Below, one piece after another: positions 7,529 through 16,637 of a stretch of DNA of 62,003 nucleotides. A program made the position numbers and the translations under genes. Each line of letters starts with the position of its first letter. Position 1 is the stretch's first letter. Origin of the DNA: Selenomonas sp. AE3005 (GTDB lineage: Bacteria; Bacillota; Negativicutes; Selenomonadales; Selenomonadaceae); assembly GCF_905233635.1 (NCBI RefSeq), contig NZ_CAJODG010000013.1, positions 1-62,003 of the forward strand, given 5' to 3'. Under the pieces are notes generated by a model. That model saw only the letters and a list, made by a program, of their open reading frames with translations. It had not been told where the DNA came from and did not search any database.

Positions 7529-9019
7529 TTACTGACCAATAAACGACAGGACAGCCTGACGCATATCTGTTTTGGCGCAAACGTCCTGATGTCGGGCAGT
7601 CTTTTGTTTTAAAGCGCCTAAGCCCTGCGGAATCGGATTGGTATTCAACTCCTGTAATTTAGCCAGCAGGGCAAATTCATCGAGTCCTTCCGTGCTGACC
7701 TCCAGAGCATTTAAAACGCTGCCGTTAAACTTATACGGACTGGCCGTGGAAACAACTACCATCTTGTGGTCATCGCCGGCAGCCTGCTGATAATTCTCTG
7801 CCACCTGCCAGGCCACAGCTGTATGCGTGTCCAAAATATATTTATGCTGCTGGTAAACCTTATGTATGCAGGCTTGCGTTGCCTGGTCATCAACCCAGTC
7901 AGCCCAGAATTTTTCCTGCAGCAGCTGACGCGTTTGCCCGTCGGTCTCATAAGCGCCCTGCGTTTTCAAGTCCTGCATCCAGCCGGCTACCTTGGCTTTG
8001 TCATTTGTCAGATGGTACAACAGACGTTCGAGGTTGCTGGAAATCAGGATATCCATCGACGGTGTGATGGTCTTGAAGAACTGCCGGTTTCTGTCATAAC
8101 GGCCGCTATGCAGGAAATCCGTCAGAACATTATTAGCATTGGAGGCACAAACAAGTTTGTGAACTGGCAGCCCCATCTGCTGTGCATAAAATGCCGCCAG
8201 GATATTACCAAAGTTTCCTGTAGGTACAGTGAAGTTAATGGCCTCACCTTTGGTAATCTTACCGGCTTTGCGCAAATCGGCGTAGGCACTGAAATAATAA
8301 ACAATCTGCGGCACGAGACGGCCCCAGTTGATGGAATTAGCTGAGGACAGTTTGACATTCTGCCCAGCCAGTTTCTGGGCAAAATCACTATCGGCAAAGA
8401 TTTCTTTAACGCCGCTCTGCGCGTCGTCAAAATTGCCTTTTACCGCCGTGACATTGACATTATTCCCTTCCTGCGTAACCATCTGCAGCTGCTGGATACG
8501 GCTGACGCCACCCTCGGGATAGAATACCATGATGGAAATCTGCGGTACGTCCTTAAAACCTTCCAGCGCCGCTTTGCCGGTATCACCGGACGTGGCTACA
8601 AGAATCAGCACCTGGGATTTTTCCCCGGTCTTTTTGAGGGCCGTACTCATCAGCTGCGGCAACAGCTGCAAAGCCATATCTTTAAAAGCGCTGGTCGGGC
8701 CATGCCAGAGTTCAAGAACCTGCATATCCCCTAAATCCGTCACCGGCGCTTTGGCCTGACAGTCAAATTTTCCCTGACCATATGCTTTGGTCACACAATC
8801 CTGAATTTCCGCCGGCGAATAATCTGTCAGAAATAAGCCTAACACCTTGGCCGCCCGTTCTTCATAAGTTAAGGGCACCAGGCTTTCGATAAAATCTTCA
8901 TCAATGGGCGGCAGGCTGTCCGGCACAAATAAGCCTTCGTCACTGGCCAGCCCCTTGATAATCGCCTCAGCTGAAGTTACCTGCTCACTATTTCCCCTGG
9001 TACTGCTGTAATTCATCAA
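7529..9019 (-). CDS. thrC: Threonine synthase
   Basis: PLP enzyme converting O-phosphohomoserine to threonine. The 496-aa length and N-terminus (MNYSSTRG then GLASDEGLFVPD) are typical of the longer bacterial/yeast-type family. The PLP lysine is in LWHGPTSAFKDMA (Lys113), and the phosphate loop is in the VATSGDTGKAA segment. It is separate from hom and thrB, which lie 24 kb away in this window. The gene upstream is ybaK, 22 bp away in the same direction. Confidence 0.95.
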   Translation of the reverse strand: MMNYSSTRGNSEQVTSAEAIIKGLASDEGLFVPDSLPPIDEDFIESLVPLTYEERAAKVLGLFLTDYSPAEIQDCVTKAYGQGKFDCQAKAPVTDLGDMQVLELWHGPTSAFKDMALQLLPQLMSTALKKTGEKSQVLILVATSGDTGKAALEGFKDVPQISIMVFYPEGGVSRIQQLQMVTQEGNNVNVTAVKGNFDDAQSGVKEIFADSDFAQKLAGQNVKLSSANSINWGRLVPQIVYYFSAYADLRKAGKITKGEAINFTVPTGNFGNILAAFYAQQMGLPVHKLVCASNANNVLTDFLHSGRYDRNRQFFKTITPSMDILISSNLERLLYHLTNDKAKVAGWMQDLKTQGAYETDGQTRQLLQEKFWADWVDDQATQACIHKVYQQHKYILDTHTAVAWQVAENYQQAAGDDHKMVVVSTASPYKFNGSVLNALEVSTEGLDEFALLAKLQELNTNPIPQGLGALKQKTARHQDVCAKTDMRQAVLSFIGQ

Positions 9020-9041
9020 ACCGCCTCTTTCCTAAAATATA

Positions 9042-9530
9042 TTATCTGCTGATGGCCGTTACCGTGGCCTTGGCCGCCGTCACTAAATCGGCTGGCTTTA
9101 ACAAAATCTGTTCACCGCGCTTGCCGGCACTTACAGCAATAATCTCCTGCCTTAGCGCACTTTCATCAAGGAAAACAGGATAATCCTTCTTGGCCCCTAA
9201 TGGCGAACAGCCGCCGCGGATATAGCCTGTCAGGGCAAATACTTCCTTAAGATGTACCATTTCCACACGCTTATTGCCCGAGGCCGCTGCCAAAGCCTTT
9301 AAATCCAGCTCGCCGCCGCCCGGAATCACCGCCATGACCACGCCATTCTTATCGCCACGGCAGACCAGTGTTTTATACACCATTTCAATCGGCATGCCCA
9401 CAGAGGCTGCCACATGCACCGCTGACAAGTCATTTTCATCAACCTCATAGGTTTTCAGCTCATAGCTGATACCCAAAGTATCTAAAATCCGCGCCGCATT
9501 GGTCTTAGCCTCTTTTTTCTTTTTTGCCAT
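9042..9530 (-). CDS. ybaK: Cys-tRNA(Pro)/Cys-tRNA(Cys) deacylase, YbaK/EbsC family
   Basis: Trans-acting editing enzyme that hydrolyses mischarged Cys-tRNA(Pro). The 162-aa protein is a single YbaK domain: KTNAARILDTLGISYELKTYE near the start, the conserved lysine in VYKTLVCRG, and GGCSPLGAKKDYP, a hallmark of the family. It follows a basic KKKKEAK leader. It probably forms a two-gene unit with thrC, a metabolically unrelated partner. A ProX-type paralogue cannot be excluded, but the GGCSPLG motif favours YbaK. Confidence 0.9.
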   Translation of the reverse strand: MAKKKKEAKTNAARILDTLGISYELKTYEVDENDLSAVHVAASVGMPIEMVYKTLVCRGDKNGVVMAVIPGGGELDLKALAAASGNKRVEMVHLKEVFALTGYIRGGCSPLGAKKDYPVFLDESALRQEIIAVSAGKRGEQILLKPADLVTAAKATVTAISR

Positions 9531-9648
9531 AAAATAAATACACCTGATTTCCTTTTATTGTCCATGAATCATTATACAGCTATTTTACAAAATTGGCTAT
9601 AGTATTTTATATTTATCGTCAATTTGTAAATCATTGTTTTGCCAGGGA

Positions 9649-10740
9649 TTATATTTTCACATATTCCGAACCAAGTTCCATTATCGTAAGTCCATTACCT
9701 TCCAAAACAGCCGCCAGGTCATGAGCGGTACCGTTGAACTCCAAGTCCACGGTGATGTTTTGCCAAGCGCTGCCCCGGACAAATACATTATGAACCCCGG
9801 GCAGTCCCTGCAGATACTCTGTGAGTTCTGAGATATTGCCCAGCTTGCCGCCGGTGACAAGCAGGGTTATATGCTGGCTCGGGTTGGCGGCTTTATTTAA
9901 GGCGGCCTCCCCTACGGCCTTGGCAATGCCACGGCTCGCATTACGGGCAGCCTCCTGCTCAGCATTCGGACCACGACGTTCCGATTTTCCCTGAAAGTTG
10001 CCGGCATAAATCACTTCCCCTGAATTAGCATTGAGCATGCGCAGGGAAATTACCGCCGCCGCCTTTTTCAAATTGGCAAAACCGGGACGATTCACGTAAT
10101 CGGCCAGACTACCGACGCTCATATCTACCTGCGCGGTAACAATATAATCCACAGGCGACTGCACCTTTAATGCCTGCCATAACTGCCGGTCACCGCTGGC
10201 ATTAGCAGCCAGCAGGCGGCGCCGCAGGGAATCTGACACCTGGCCTAAGTCAACCACCCGGGAAAAGCCCTGACTGGTCAGGCCGCTGATAATTTCGTTT
10301 TCGACGCTCGGATATGTCTTACCGCCCCGGTCGACAGCGAGAACACCGATACGGGGGTCCTGCATATTGGCCTTGATAACGGCCTTTTTCTGCGCCAGAG
10401 TTCCCAGGGCCGCACTGATTTTCTGCTCTTGTACATCAGCTTTGATTTTTACCTGATATATCCCGTTTTTATGGGAGGATTCCAAAACTTCATAGCTTTT
10501 GATATAACCATCGGCCTGTGTATAAACGCGGTCATAAATAAGCCGGTAATTCTGCACATAACTGCGGCTGTCGACCATAACACCGACCTGCTGTTCCACG
10601 GCCTCCCGCAGCGCTTGTTTCAGAGCACTGCGCTCCGAACCGCCCATGCCTGTCACGGTAACAACCGCAGCCGATACAGGCTGCATGCTGACAAATAAAC
10701 TCAAGGCGAGCCCTGCGCCTATTGCTGAAAATCTCCCCAT
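9649..10740 (-). CDS. Exported protein with FlgT-like N-terminal domain
   Basis: Precise function unknown. The 363-aa protein starts with a signal peptide (MGRFSAIGAGLALSLFVSM, cleavage near VSA-AVV). Residues 28-110 (VTVTGMGGSERSALKQALR, then YKSYEVL-like segments ending in VKIKADV) resemble the N-terminal domain of flagellar assembly protein FlgT. A middle region has the DPRIGVLAVD and DYIVTAQVDMSVG segments of CsgG/FlgT-like envelope proteins, and the C-terminal 80 residues look like a small alpha/beta domain. It is transcribed alone, with a terminator upstream. Flagellar involvement is inference. Confidence 0.65.
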   Translation of the reverse strand: MGRFSAIGAGLALSLFVSMQPVSAAVVTVTGMGGSERSALKQALREAVEQQVGVMVDSRSYVQNYRLIYDRVYTQADGYIKSYEVLESSHKNGIYQVKIKADVQEQKISAALGTLAQKKAVIKANMQDPRIGVLAVDRGGKTYPSVENEIISGLTSQGFSRVVDLGQVSDSLRRRLLAANASGDRQLWQALKVQSPVDYIVTAQVDMSVGSLADYVNRPGFANLKKAAAVISLRMLNANSGEVIYAGNFQGKSERRGPNAEQEAARNASRGIAKAVGEAALNKAANPSQHITLLVTGGKLGNISELTEYLQGLPGVHNVFVRGSAWQNITVDLEFNGTAHDLAAVLEGNGLTIMELGSEYVKI

Positions 10741-10791
10741 TTATATTCACCTCCGCAAGATTGCTGTCACATATATATTTTATGGCAAAAA

Positions 10792-10831
10792 AAGGTCATC
10801 TGACAAGTCATTTTAACTGTCAGATGACCTT
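10792..10831 (-). terminator. Terminator of the mfrABE operon
   Basis: A 14-bp perfect stem, AAGGTCATCTGACA (10792-10805) with TGTCAGATGACCTT (10818-10831). In the minus direction it is followed by a run of T (AAAAAAA at 10787-10793 on the plus strand). It lies 29 bp after the mfrE stop. Confidence 0.85.
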
Positions 10832-10859
10832 GGGGTACGGTTAATTCATCTACCTAAAA

Positions 10860-11726
10860 TCAGCCAATCTTTAATTTTTCCTGGGCGGATACGTGGCGGT
10901 TAAAGCCCACTTCCTCTTTAGTCAGGCCCAATGCCAGGCCGACGAGCTGCTGGAGGTGCAGAATAGGTACCTGGGCCTGGGAATGTACGGCATGGCGTCC
11001 TTCCGGCTCGTACATATCGAGCTGCATCTGACACAACGGACACGGCGTAGCTATAGCCATAGCCCCGGCCCGGTCTGCACTATCTACGATTTGACCTGTC
11101 ACGGTCAGTACATCATGTTCGGCGGCCAGCTGTGCATGGAAACCGCAGCATTTACGGCTGGCATCGAACCAGACAGGCTCGGCTCCCAAAGCACGAATAA
11201 GACGTTCCAGATATTCGGGGTGCTTGCCATCGCCGTGGTCCATAACTTCCTGCGGACGCAAAATATGACAGCCATAATAAGCGGCAATCTTAACACCATT
11301 GAGTAGCTTTACAACCTTGCCGGCCAGAAGTTCCGGATGTTCGTCCAAAATCCACAGGAAATGCGTAACCTTGCTGGTGCCTTTGTACTCGTAAGGATGG
11401 CCAGATTCCTTAAGAATGCTGTTGACCTTTTCCTTCAGCTTGGCGTCCTTATCCAGACGCATTTTGGCCGTGCGCAGCTGCAGCGTGCAGGTGTTGCAGA
11501 CGGTCATAATATCCAGCCCCATATGCTCGGCAATCGAGATATTACGGGCGTTGATAACCAACGCCGCCAGGTCATTAACTCCCTGGGCATGCGAGGCACC
11601 ACAGCAGGTCCAGTTGGGAATTTCCTCAATTTCGATATTCAGCTTTTCACATACTTTTTTCAGCGAAGTGTAGGCCTCAGCTGCTGCCCCTTCCAGCACA
11701 CAGCCCGGAAATAATGCATACTTCAT
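10860..11726 (-). CDS. mfrE: Methylmenaquinol:fumarate reductase membrane subunit, HdrB-like
   Basis: Third subunit of a class E succinate dehydrogenase/fumarate reductase; it replaces the haem-b anchor of ordinary complexes. The 288-aa protein has two CCG domains: Cys9 with CCG at residues 41-43, and YYGCH near 152 with KCCGFHAQ near 197, as in heterodisulfide reductase subunit B. These cysteines are thought to bind a non-cubane FeS cluster. No transmembrane helix is evident. It starts 2 bp after mfrB. It is commonly annotated as a CoB-CoM heterodisulfide reductase subunit, but the context makes it the quinol-side subunit. Confidence 0.88.
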   Translation of the reverse strand: MKYALFPGCVLEGAAAEAYTSLKKVCEKLNIEIEEIPNWTCCGASHAQGVNDLAALVINARNISIAEHMGLDIMTVCNTCTLQLRTAKMRLDKDAKLKEKVNSILKESGHPYEYKGTSKVTHFLWILDEHPELLAGKVVKLLNGVKIAAYYGCHILRPQEVMDHGDGKHPEYLERLIRALGAEPVWFDASRKCCGFHAQLAAEHDVLTVTGQIVDSADRAGAMAIATPCPLCQMQLDMYEPEGRHAVHSQAQVPILHLQQLVGLALGLTKEEVGFNRHVSAQEKLKIG

Positions 11727-11728
11727 AA

Positions 11729-12691
11729 TTATTCAGCCTCCTTCGCTGCCGCCTCAGCATTCTTGACAATCTTGCGGATAGTATCTATTTCAGGATTTAC
11801 TTTATGTGTATCCAGCGGATTCATCTTACCCACACGCATGAGACGCAGGGCCATGGGGGCGCGGAGACCTGCCATCAGGAAGCCTTCGGATTTGATATTT
11901 AGCTTGGCTTCATCAAGCGTACCTGATTCGCTGATATCGTCATAGATGGCCTTGGCATGACGGGCGCCGACGTTATCATCAAGCCCCTTCTTAAAGGTTG
12001 CCTCTTTGAGTTTTTCGATGGCGCCTGCCGGGTCTAAACCTTTGGGACATTTTGCCGTACACTCCTGACAGTTGAAGCAGCGCCAAAGTCCGGCATCTAC
12101 CACGGCTTTCAGATGCTCTTCGGGGCTCTTGTCACGGGAATCAGCCACCAGTTTTTCCGCCTTGACGAACACAAACGGGTCAAGGAAGTCGTCCTGATTC
12201 AAGGTGTTCTTGTTGCACTCGGAAACACAGGAACCGCAGAGAATGCAGCCGGCGTATTTTTTGTATTTATTGAAGTCAGCCGGGGACTGCTTGCAGCCTG
12301 TTTCCTTGGAAAATTCATCCTTGGGATGGACAACCGGTTTGATTTTTTTGATACGGGCGTATTTGGGGTCCCAGTCCACAATCAAATCACGGATAACCTT
12401 GAAGTTGCCCAACGGTTCAATGGTAAGTTCTGTGGTGTCATAGCGCTTCACAAGGTTTTCCACCAGCATTTCACAGGCCAGCTCGGCATTGCCGTTGACA
12501 CGGACAGCGCAGGCGCCGCAGATACTGGAACGGCAGGAACAGGTAAAGGAAAGCGTCGGGTCCTGTTTTTCCTTGATTTCAATCAGGGCTTCCAGCACGG
12601 TCATACCTGTTTTCAGGGTTACTGTGTAGTTCTGCTCCCATTTTCTGCCTTCTACGAAGCGATGGATTCTAAGTTTCACATCCATAATCAA
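11729..12691 (-). CDS. mfrB: Fumarate reductase iron-sulfur subunit
   Basis: Electron-transfer subunit linking the quinol-side subunit to the flavin. The 320-aa protein has a plant-type 2Fe-2S site (CSCRSSICGAC, Cys53/58/61 with Cys73) and two C-terminal clusters (CILCGSCVSEC near 150 and CFNCQECTAKCPKG near 205). It is longer than the roughly 240-aa B subunits of b-type complexes, as in class E enzymes. Its start overlaps the mfrA stop by 4 bp (ATGA), implying translational coupling. Confidence 0.92.
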   Translation of the reverse strand: MIMDVKLRIHRFVEGRKWEQNYTVTLKTGMTVLEALIEIKEKQDPTLSFTCSCRSSICGACAVRVNGNAELACEMLVENLVKRYDTTELTIEPLGNFKVIRDLIVDWDPKYARIKKIKPVVHPKDEFSKETGCKQSPADFNKYKKYAGCILCGSCVSECNKNTLNQDDFLDPFVFVKAEKLVADSRDKSPEEHLKAVVDAGLWRCFNCQECTAKCPKGLDPAGAIEKLKEATFKKGLDDNVGARHAKAIYDDISESGTLDEAKLNIKSEGFLMAGLRAPMALRLMRVGKMNPLDTHKVNPEIDTIRKIVKNAEAAAKEAE

Positions 12692-14535
12692 TACTTCCTT
12701 TCTTTCGGCTGGTATTTCGTGATAACGACATCTTTATACTCGGAACGGTATTTGCCCGTTTCCTTATCCTTGAAAATCAAGGTGTGCTTTAAAAAGTTTA
12801 CGTCATCACGTTTCGGGAAGTCACGGCGCGAATGACCGCCACGGCTTTCCTTACGGGCAAGCGCCCCCTGTACGATAGCATGGGAAATCTGCAGGAGGTT
12901 GCCCAGCTCTACATACTGCTCGAAAGCGGTGTTATACACATGGGAATTATCACCGACATAGCAATGCTCGTATTCCTTATCCAGCGCATCAAGTTCGGCA
13001 CTGGCCTGCGTAAGCTGTGCTTCATCGCGGAATACGCCGACCTTGTACCACATGGTGTTAATCATGGCATCGCGAATTTCCGGTACGGATTTATTACCTT
13101 CCCGGCCACGGCTGGTTGCCTTTTCAAAGGTTTCCTTCCATTTAGCGCAATCCTTAGCCAGGCTATCCTGGCTGCCAACATAGGAATTGGCCTTGGCAAA
13201 TTCAGCCGCACCATCGCCAGCCGTATGACCAAATACCAGCACTTCCGACAACGAGTTTGCACCCAGACGGTTGGCACCATGTACGGATACACAGCTGCAC
13301 TCACCGGCTACGTAAACGCCCTTTACACGGCTTTCACCGGTATGGAAGTCGGCCATCTCCAGTCCGCCCATGGAGTAATGACAGGTTGGGGCAATGGGCA
13401 CAGGTTCTTTGGTGATATCCACACCGGCAAAACGCCGGGACAAATCATATACCTGACCGAGGCGCTCATGGATGCGCTCAGCCGGAATCTTGGTGAAGTC
13501 CATATAGACACCGGCATGGATGCCCTCGCCTACGCCGCGTCCCTGCTCAATTTCCGTGGCAATGGCGCGGGCAACGATATCACGGGTCGCCAGTTCCATG
13601 CGTTCCGGCGCATATTTGCTCATAAAACGCTCACCGTTCTTGTTGATGAGCAGCGCACCTTCGGCGCGGCTGGATTCGGAGAGCAGTACGCCGTTGGCCG
13701 ACAGACCCGTGGGATGGAACTGCACCATTTCCGGGTCTTTGAAGGGAATACCTACGTTCATGCCGGCCACAATGCCGTCACCTGTGGAACTGTAGGGATT
13801 GGACGTGCGCACCCAGTACACGCGGCCATAACCGCCGGTAGCGATGATGACGGATTTTGCCGGGACGCCAATCAGGTTGCCGCTGCGCATATCCATGGCA
13901 ATTACGCCGTTAAGTTTGTCACCGTCCATGCTGATTTCCAGCATCTGACATTCGGAAATAAAGTCAATGTTGTTTTCCAGGCACTGCTCAAACAGCGTAT
14001 GTACCATTGCATGACCAGCACGGTCCTCAAAATAAGAGGCACGCGGATGACTGTGGCCGCCCATCTTGCGCTGATGGAAGGCACCATCCTTCTGACGGTT
14101 ATAGGGATAGCCCATATAATCCATTTCGTAGATGTTTTGTCCGGCACGTTCCGCGAAATATTCCACGGCATCCTGGTCGCAGAGATAGTCACCGCCTTTG
14201 ATGGTATCAAAGACATGGGATTCAACGGTGTCTGTCGGGTCGCTCACCCCCGTAACACCATTCATACCACCCTGTGCCATAGTCGAGGCTGAACGGGTCG
14301 GCACCAGCTTGGTCATAACCGCTACCTTTAAGTCCTTGCGCTCGGCAGCTGCCAAGGCGGCGCGCATACCGGCTCCACCACTGCCGATAACCAGCACGTC
14401 ATAGGTTACGTCGCCAGTTTTGACCTTTTCGGGAATATTCTTGCCATCCCAAGCAAAGTATGTGCCTGCCGCCAGCACCACACCGGCGGCCGCCGCTCCC
14501 TTGATGAATGTGCGGCGTGAAATTTCCGTTGACAT
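12688..14535 (-). CDS. mfrA: Fumarate reductase flavoprotein subunit with Tat signal
   Basis: Catalytic FAD subunit reducing fumarate. The start is placed at MSTEISRRTF because GGAGGG lies 8 nt upstream and the protein then opens with a twin-arginine signal (SRRTFIKG plus a hydrophobic stretch to about residue 27); an upstream in-frame start has no such support. Then come the Rossmann motif GSGGAGMRAA near 51, HQRKMGGHSHPRASYFEDR with the active-site region, and PTCHYSMGGL. Length is 615 aa. A Tat signal on the A subunit together with an HdrB-like third subunit matches MfrABE of epsilonproteobacteria, so the active site probably faces the periplasm. Succinate oxidation is the alternative. Confidence 0.9.
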   Translation of the reverse strand: MSTEISRRTFIKGAAAAGVVLAAGTYFAWDGKNIPEKVKTGDVTYDVLVIGSGGAGMRAALAAAERKDLKVAVMTKLVPTRSASTMAQGGMNGVTGVSDPTDTVESHVFDTIKGGDYLCDQDAVEYFAERAGQNIYEMDYMGYPYNRQKDGAFHQRKMGGHSHPRASYFEDRAGHAMVHTLFEQCLENNIDFISECQMLEISMDGDKLNGVIAMDMRSGNLIGVPAKSVIIATGGYGRVYWVRTSNPYSSTGDGIVAGMNVGIPFKDPEMVQFHPTGLSANGVLLSESSRAEGALLINKNGERFMSKYAPERMELATRDIVARAIATEIEQGRGVGEGIHAGVYMDFTKIPAERIHERLGQVYDLSRRFAGVDITKEPVPIAPTCHYSMGGLEMADFHTGESRVKGVYVAGECSCVSVHGANRLGANSLSEVLVFGHTAGDGAAEFAKANSYVGSQDSLAKDCAKWKETFEKATSRGREGNKSVPEIRDAMINTMWYKVGVFRDEAQLTQASAELDALDKEYEHCYVGDNSHVYNTAFEQYVELGNLLQISHAIVQGALARKESRGGHSRRDFPKRDDVNFLKHTLIFKDKETGKYRSEYKDVVITKYQPKERKY

Positions 14536-14617
14536 ATTGCTTTCCCTCCTACATAATACACATTTAGGCTTTCTCAATAAATCCCTTATGGAACTATTAA
14601 CTCATTTAATTATATAT

Positions 14618-14663
14618 AAATAACAGCTATAAGAAAAATATACATTTCTTATAGCTGTTATTT
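14618..14663. repeat. Repeated AT-rich hairpin, copy 1 (3' of the chemoreceptor gene)
   Basis: A perfect 19-bp stem, AAATAACAGCTATAAGAAA (14618-14636) with its complement at 14645-14663, with an 8-nt loop. In the minus direction it is followed by TATATATAATTAAA, so it may act as a weak terminator. Its core CTATAAG...CTTATAG recurs at 16526-16563 with nearly the same loop and flanks. It also lies upstream of mfrA, so an operator role is possible. Confidence 0.6.
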
Positions 14664-14689
14664 GAAATCTCAATATGTACTATTAGCTG

Positions 14690-16399
14690 TTAAAACTTAA
14701 ACTGCTTCAAAGCCTGCTGCTGCTCATGAGCCATGTTGGACAAGGTCTCACTAGCCGAAGCGATTTCTTCAGAGGACGCCGACTGTTCTTCGGTCGCCGC
14801 GGATACAGATTCCATATGCTGGGAAATAATCTGACCTTTGGCATTGATATCGGCCACAGATTGTGAAATATTCTGCGCATCATGATTGACAACGCCAATG
14901 GCTTTATCCATCAGCACTGTCTTTTCGGCCCCATTTTCCACCAAATCGCGAATCTGGTCAAAGACCCGCTGCAAATCTTCTACGGACTTCGCACCAGCCA
15001 CCACGGCTTCACACCCCTGATTCATAGATTTGACGGCCGCTTCTGTATCCTTTTGCATCGACATGATGAGCTGGGAAATCTTTTCGGCAGCTTCTTCAGA
15101 TTGCTCAGCCAGCTTACGTACTTCTTCTGCAACCACAGAGAATCCGCGGCCCTGCTCACCGGCCCGGGCTGCTTCGATAGCGGCATTGAGTGCCAACAGA
15201 TTAGTCTGGCTGGCAATATTGGAGATGGTATCAACAATAGCACCAATTTCTTCAGAACGGTCACCCAGCTTGCCCACGATTTCCGAAGTATCGCTGACAG
15301 TCTTTTCGACACCGCGAATCTGAGCTACCGATTTTTCCAGAACATCATGACCGCGTTCTGCTTCATCAGCAGCCTGCTTGGAGTTCTGAGAAACAGCATT
15401 AGCATGAGAACGCATTTCCTGAATGGAGATGTTTACCTTGTTGAGCATATCCTGGCTTTCGTTAAGGGCCTGTTCTTGATTCATAACCAGCTGGGCCGAA
15501 TCACCTACAGCCTCAGCAGACTGGACAGCTGCCTGTGCCGACTGCAGGGATGCCTCCTTCAGATTGGATGATGCTTCGTTGATATTCTGGACAGTTTTAT
15601 TGATGCCCTGCATATACGAGGACATTTTATCCTGCATTTCCTGCAAAGTTCTGGACAGATGCCCAAATTCATCGTCACGTTTAATGGTTACGCCCGTGGA
15701 ACGGAAATCGCCATCACGCAGTTTTTCACAGCCAGCTTCCATAATCCGCAGCGCATTGGTAATGCTGCTGGCGATGATACGGCTGATACCTGCCTGTACC
15801 AGCAATGCCAGTACCGTAACCACCAGGATAGCCATAGCCGCCGCACTATTAGCACTGCTGTTGGCTTCATTCTGCGCAGCCGCAGCTTCATTTATTTTTG
15901 CTTGCTGGCCGTGAAGCGCATCACGCAATGCCCGGGTCGCCGGTGAACCATCTTTTTCATAGACAGTCATAGCTTCTTCGGCCTTGCCCTCAGCCGACAG
16001 GGTCATAACCTTATTCATAACCCCCTTGTATTTCTGCCATTCGCTGTCGATTTCCTGAATGTTTTCCAGCTCCGAGCCCTTCATCGCGGTTTTATATTCA
16101 GCAATGGCTGCTTCAAAGTCCTGCTGCGCCTTTTGCTGTTGTCCTTTAACTCGATTTAAGTGTTCAGCATTATCCTTGAGCATCACTGCTTGCAAGGTCT
16201 TAACCATCATGATGCGGCTTTGTTCGACAGCAGTCCCCAAATGCTGTACGCCCTGCATCTCCCGGTTATACATAGTGGCCATAGCCGTATCAGCACTGCT
16301 GAGCGAACGATACCCCACCAAGCTGATTACTACCATTGCGACTGCAGCTATAGCCACAATCAGCAATAATTTAAATGAGACTTTAATGTTATCAAACAT
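14690..16399 (-). CDS. Methyl-accepting chemotaxis protein
   Basis: Transmembrane chemoreceptor. The 569-aa protein has TM1 near residues 10-30, a periplasmic four-helix-bundle sensor (4HB_MCP type) to about 185, TM2 near 190-212, a HAMP linker to about 265, and a long cytoplasmic coiled coil with the conserved hairpin tip (QTNLLALNAAIEAARAGEQG). A C-terminal CheR/CheB tether pentapeptide is not seen. RBS AAGGAGG is present. The ligand is unknown. It sits between two copies of a homologous hairpin and downstream of a LysR gene on the same strand. Confidence 0.93.
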   Translation of the reverse strand: MFDNIKVSFKLLLIVAIAAVAMVVISLVGYRSLSSADTAMATMYNREMQGVQHLGTAVEQSRIMMVKTLQAVMLKDNAEHLNRVKGQQQKAQQDFEAAIAEYKTAMKGSELENIQEIDSEWQKYKGVMNKVMTLSAEGKAEEAMTVYEKDGSPATRALRDALHGQQAKINEAAAAQNEANSSANSAAAMAILVVTVLALLVQAGISRIIASSITNALRIMEAGCEKLRDGDFRSTGVTIKRDDEFGHLSRTLQEMQDKMSSYMQGINKTVQNINEASSNLKEASLQSAQAAVQSAEAVGDSAQLVMNQEQALNESQDMLNKVNISIQEMRSHANAVSQNSKQAADEAERGHDVLEKSVAQIRGVEKTVSDTSEIVGKLGDRSEEIGAIVDTISNIASQTNLLALNAAIEAARAGEQGRGFSVVAEEVRKLAEQSEEAAEKISQLIMSMQKDTEAAVKSMNQGCEAVVAGAKSVEDLQRVFDQIRDLVENGAEKTVLMDKAIGVVNHDAQNISQSVADINAKGQIISQHMESVSAATEEQSASSEEIASASETLSNMAHEQQQALKQFKF

Positions 16400-16525
16400 T
16401 TCCCATTTCCTCCTTACAACACAACTTTAACTATCACAATGCAATAATATAATCCCCTTTTTGCCACTTAATAACTACACTAATATCTGTGAGCATTAAC
16501 CATTTTAATTATATTATAAATAAGC

Positions 16526-16563
16526 AAAAGCTATAAGAAAAATATATTTTTCCTATAGCTTTT
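16526..16563. repeat. Repeated AT-rich hairpin, copy 2 (3' of the LysR gene)
   Basis: A 38-nt near-perfect palindrome: AAAAGCTATAAGAAAAATAT pairs with the following complement, one mismatched pair. It shares the core CTATAAGAAAAATATA and the ATAAATAA/TTATT flanks with the hairpin at 14618-14663. It lies 75 bp after the LysR stop and 127 bp before the chemoreceptor start. It could be a terminator for the LysR gene or a regulator binding site for the chemoreceptor. Confidence 0.6.
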
Positions 16564-16637
16564 ATTGAAAAAACAAATACACATCTTTATGAAATTATTG
16601 GGCTCGATTTATGGTGATTGGCTGAGTGCATTAAGCA

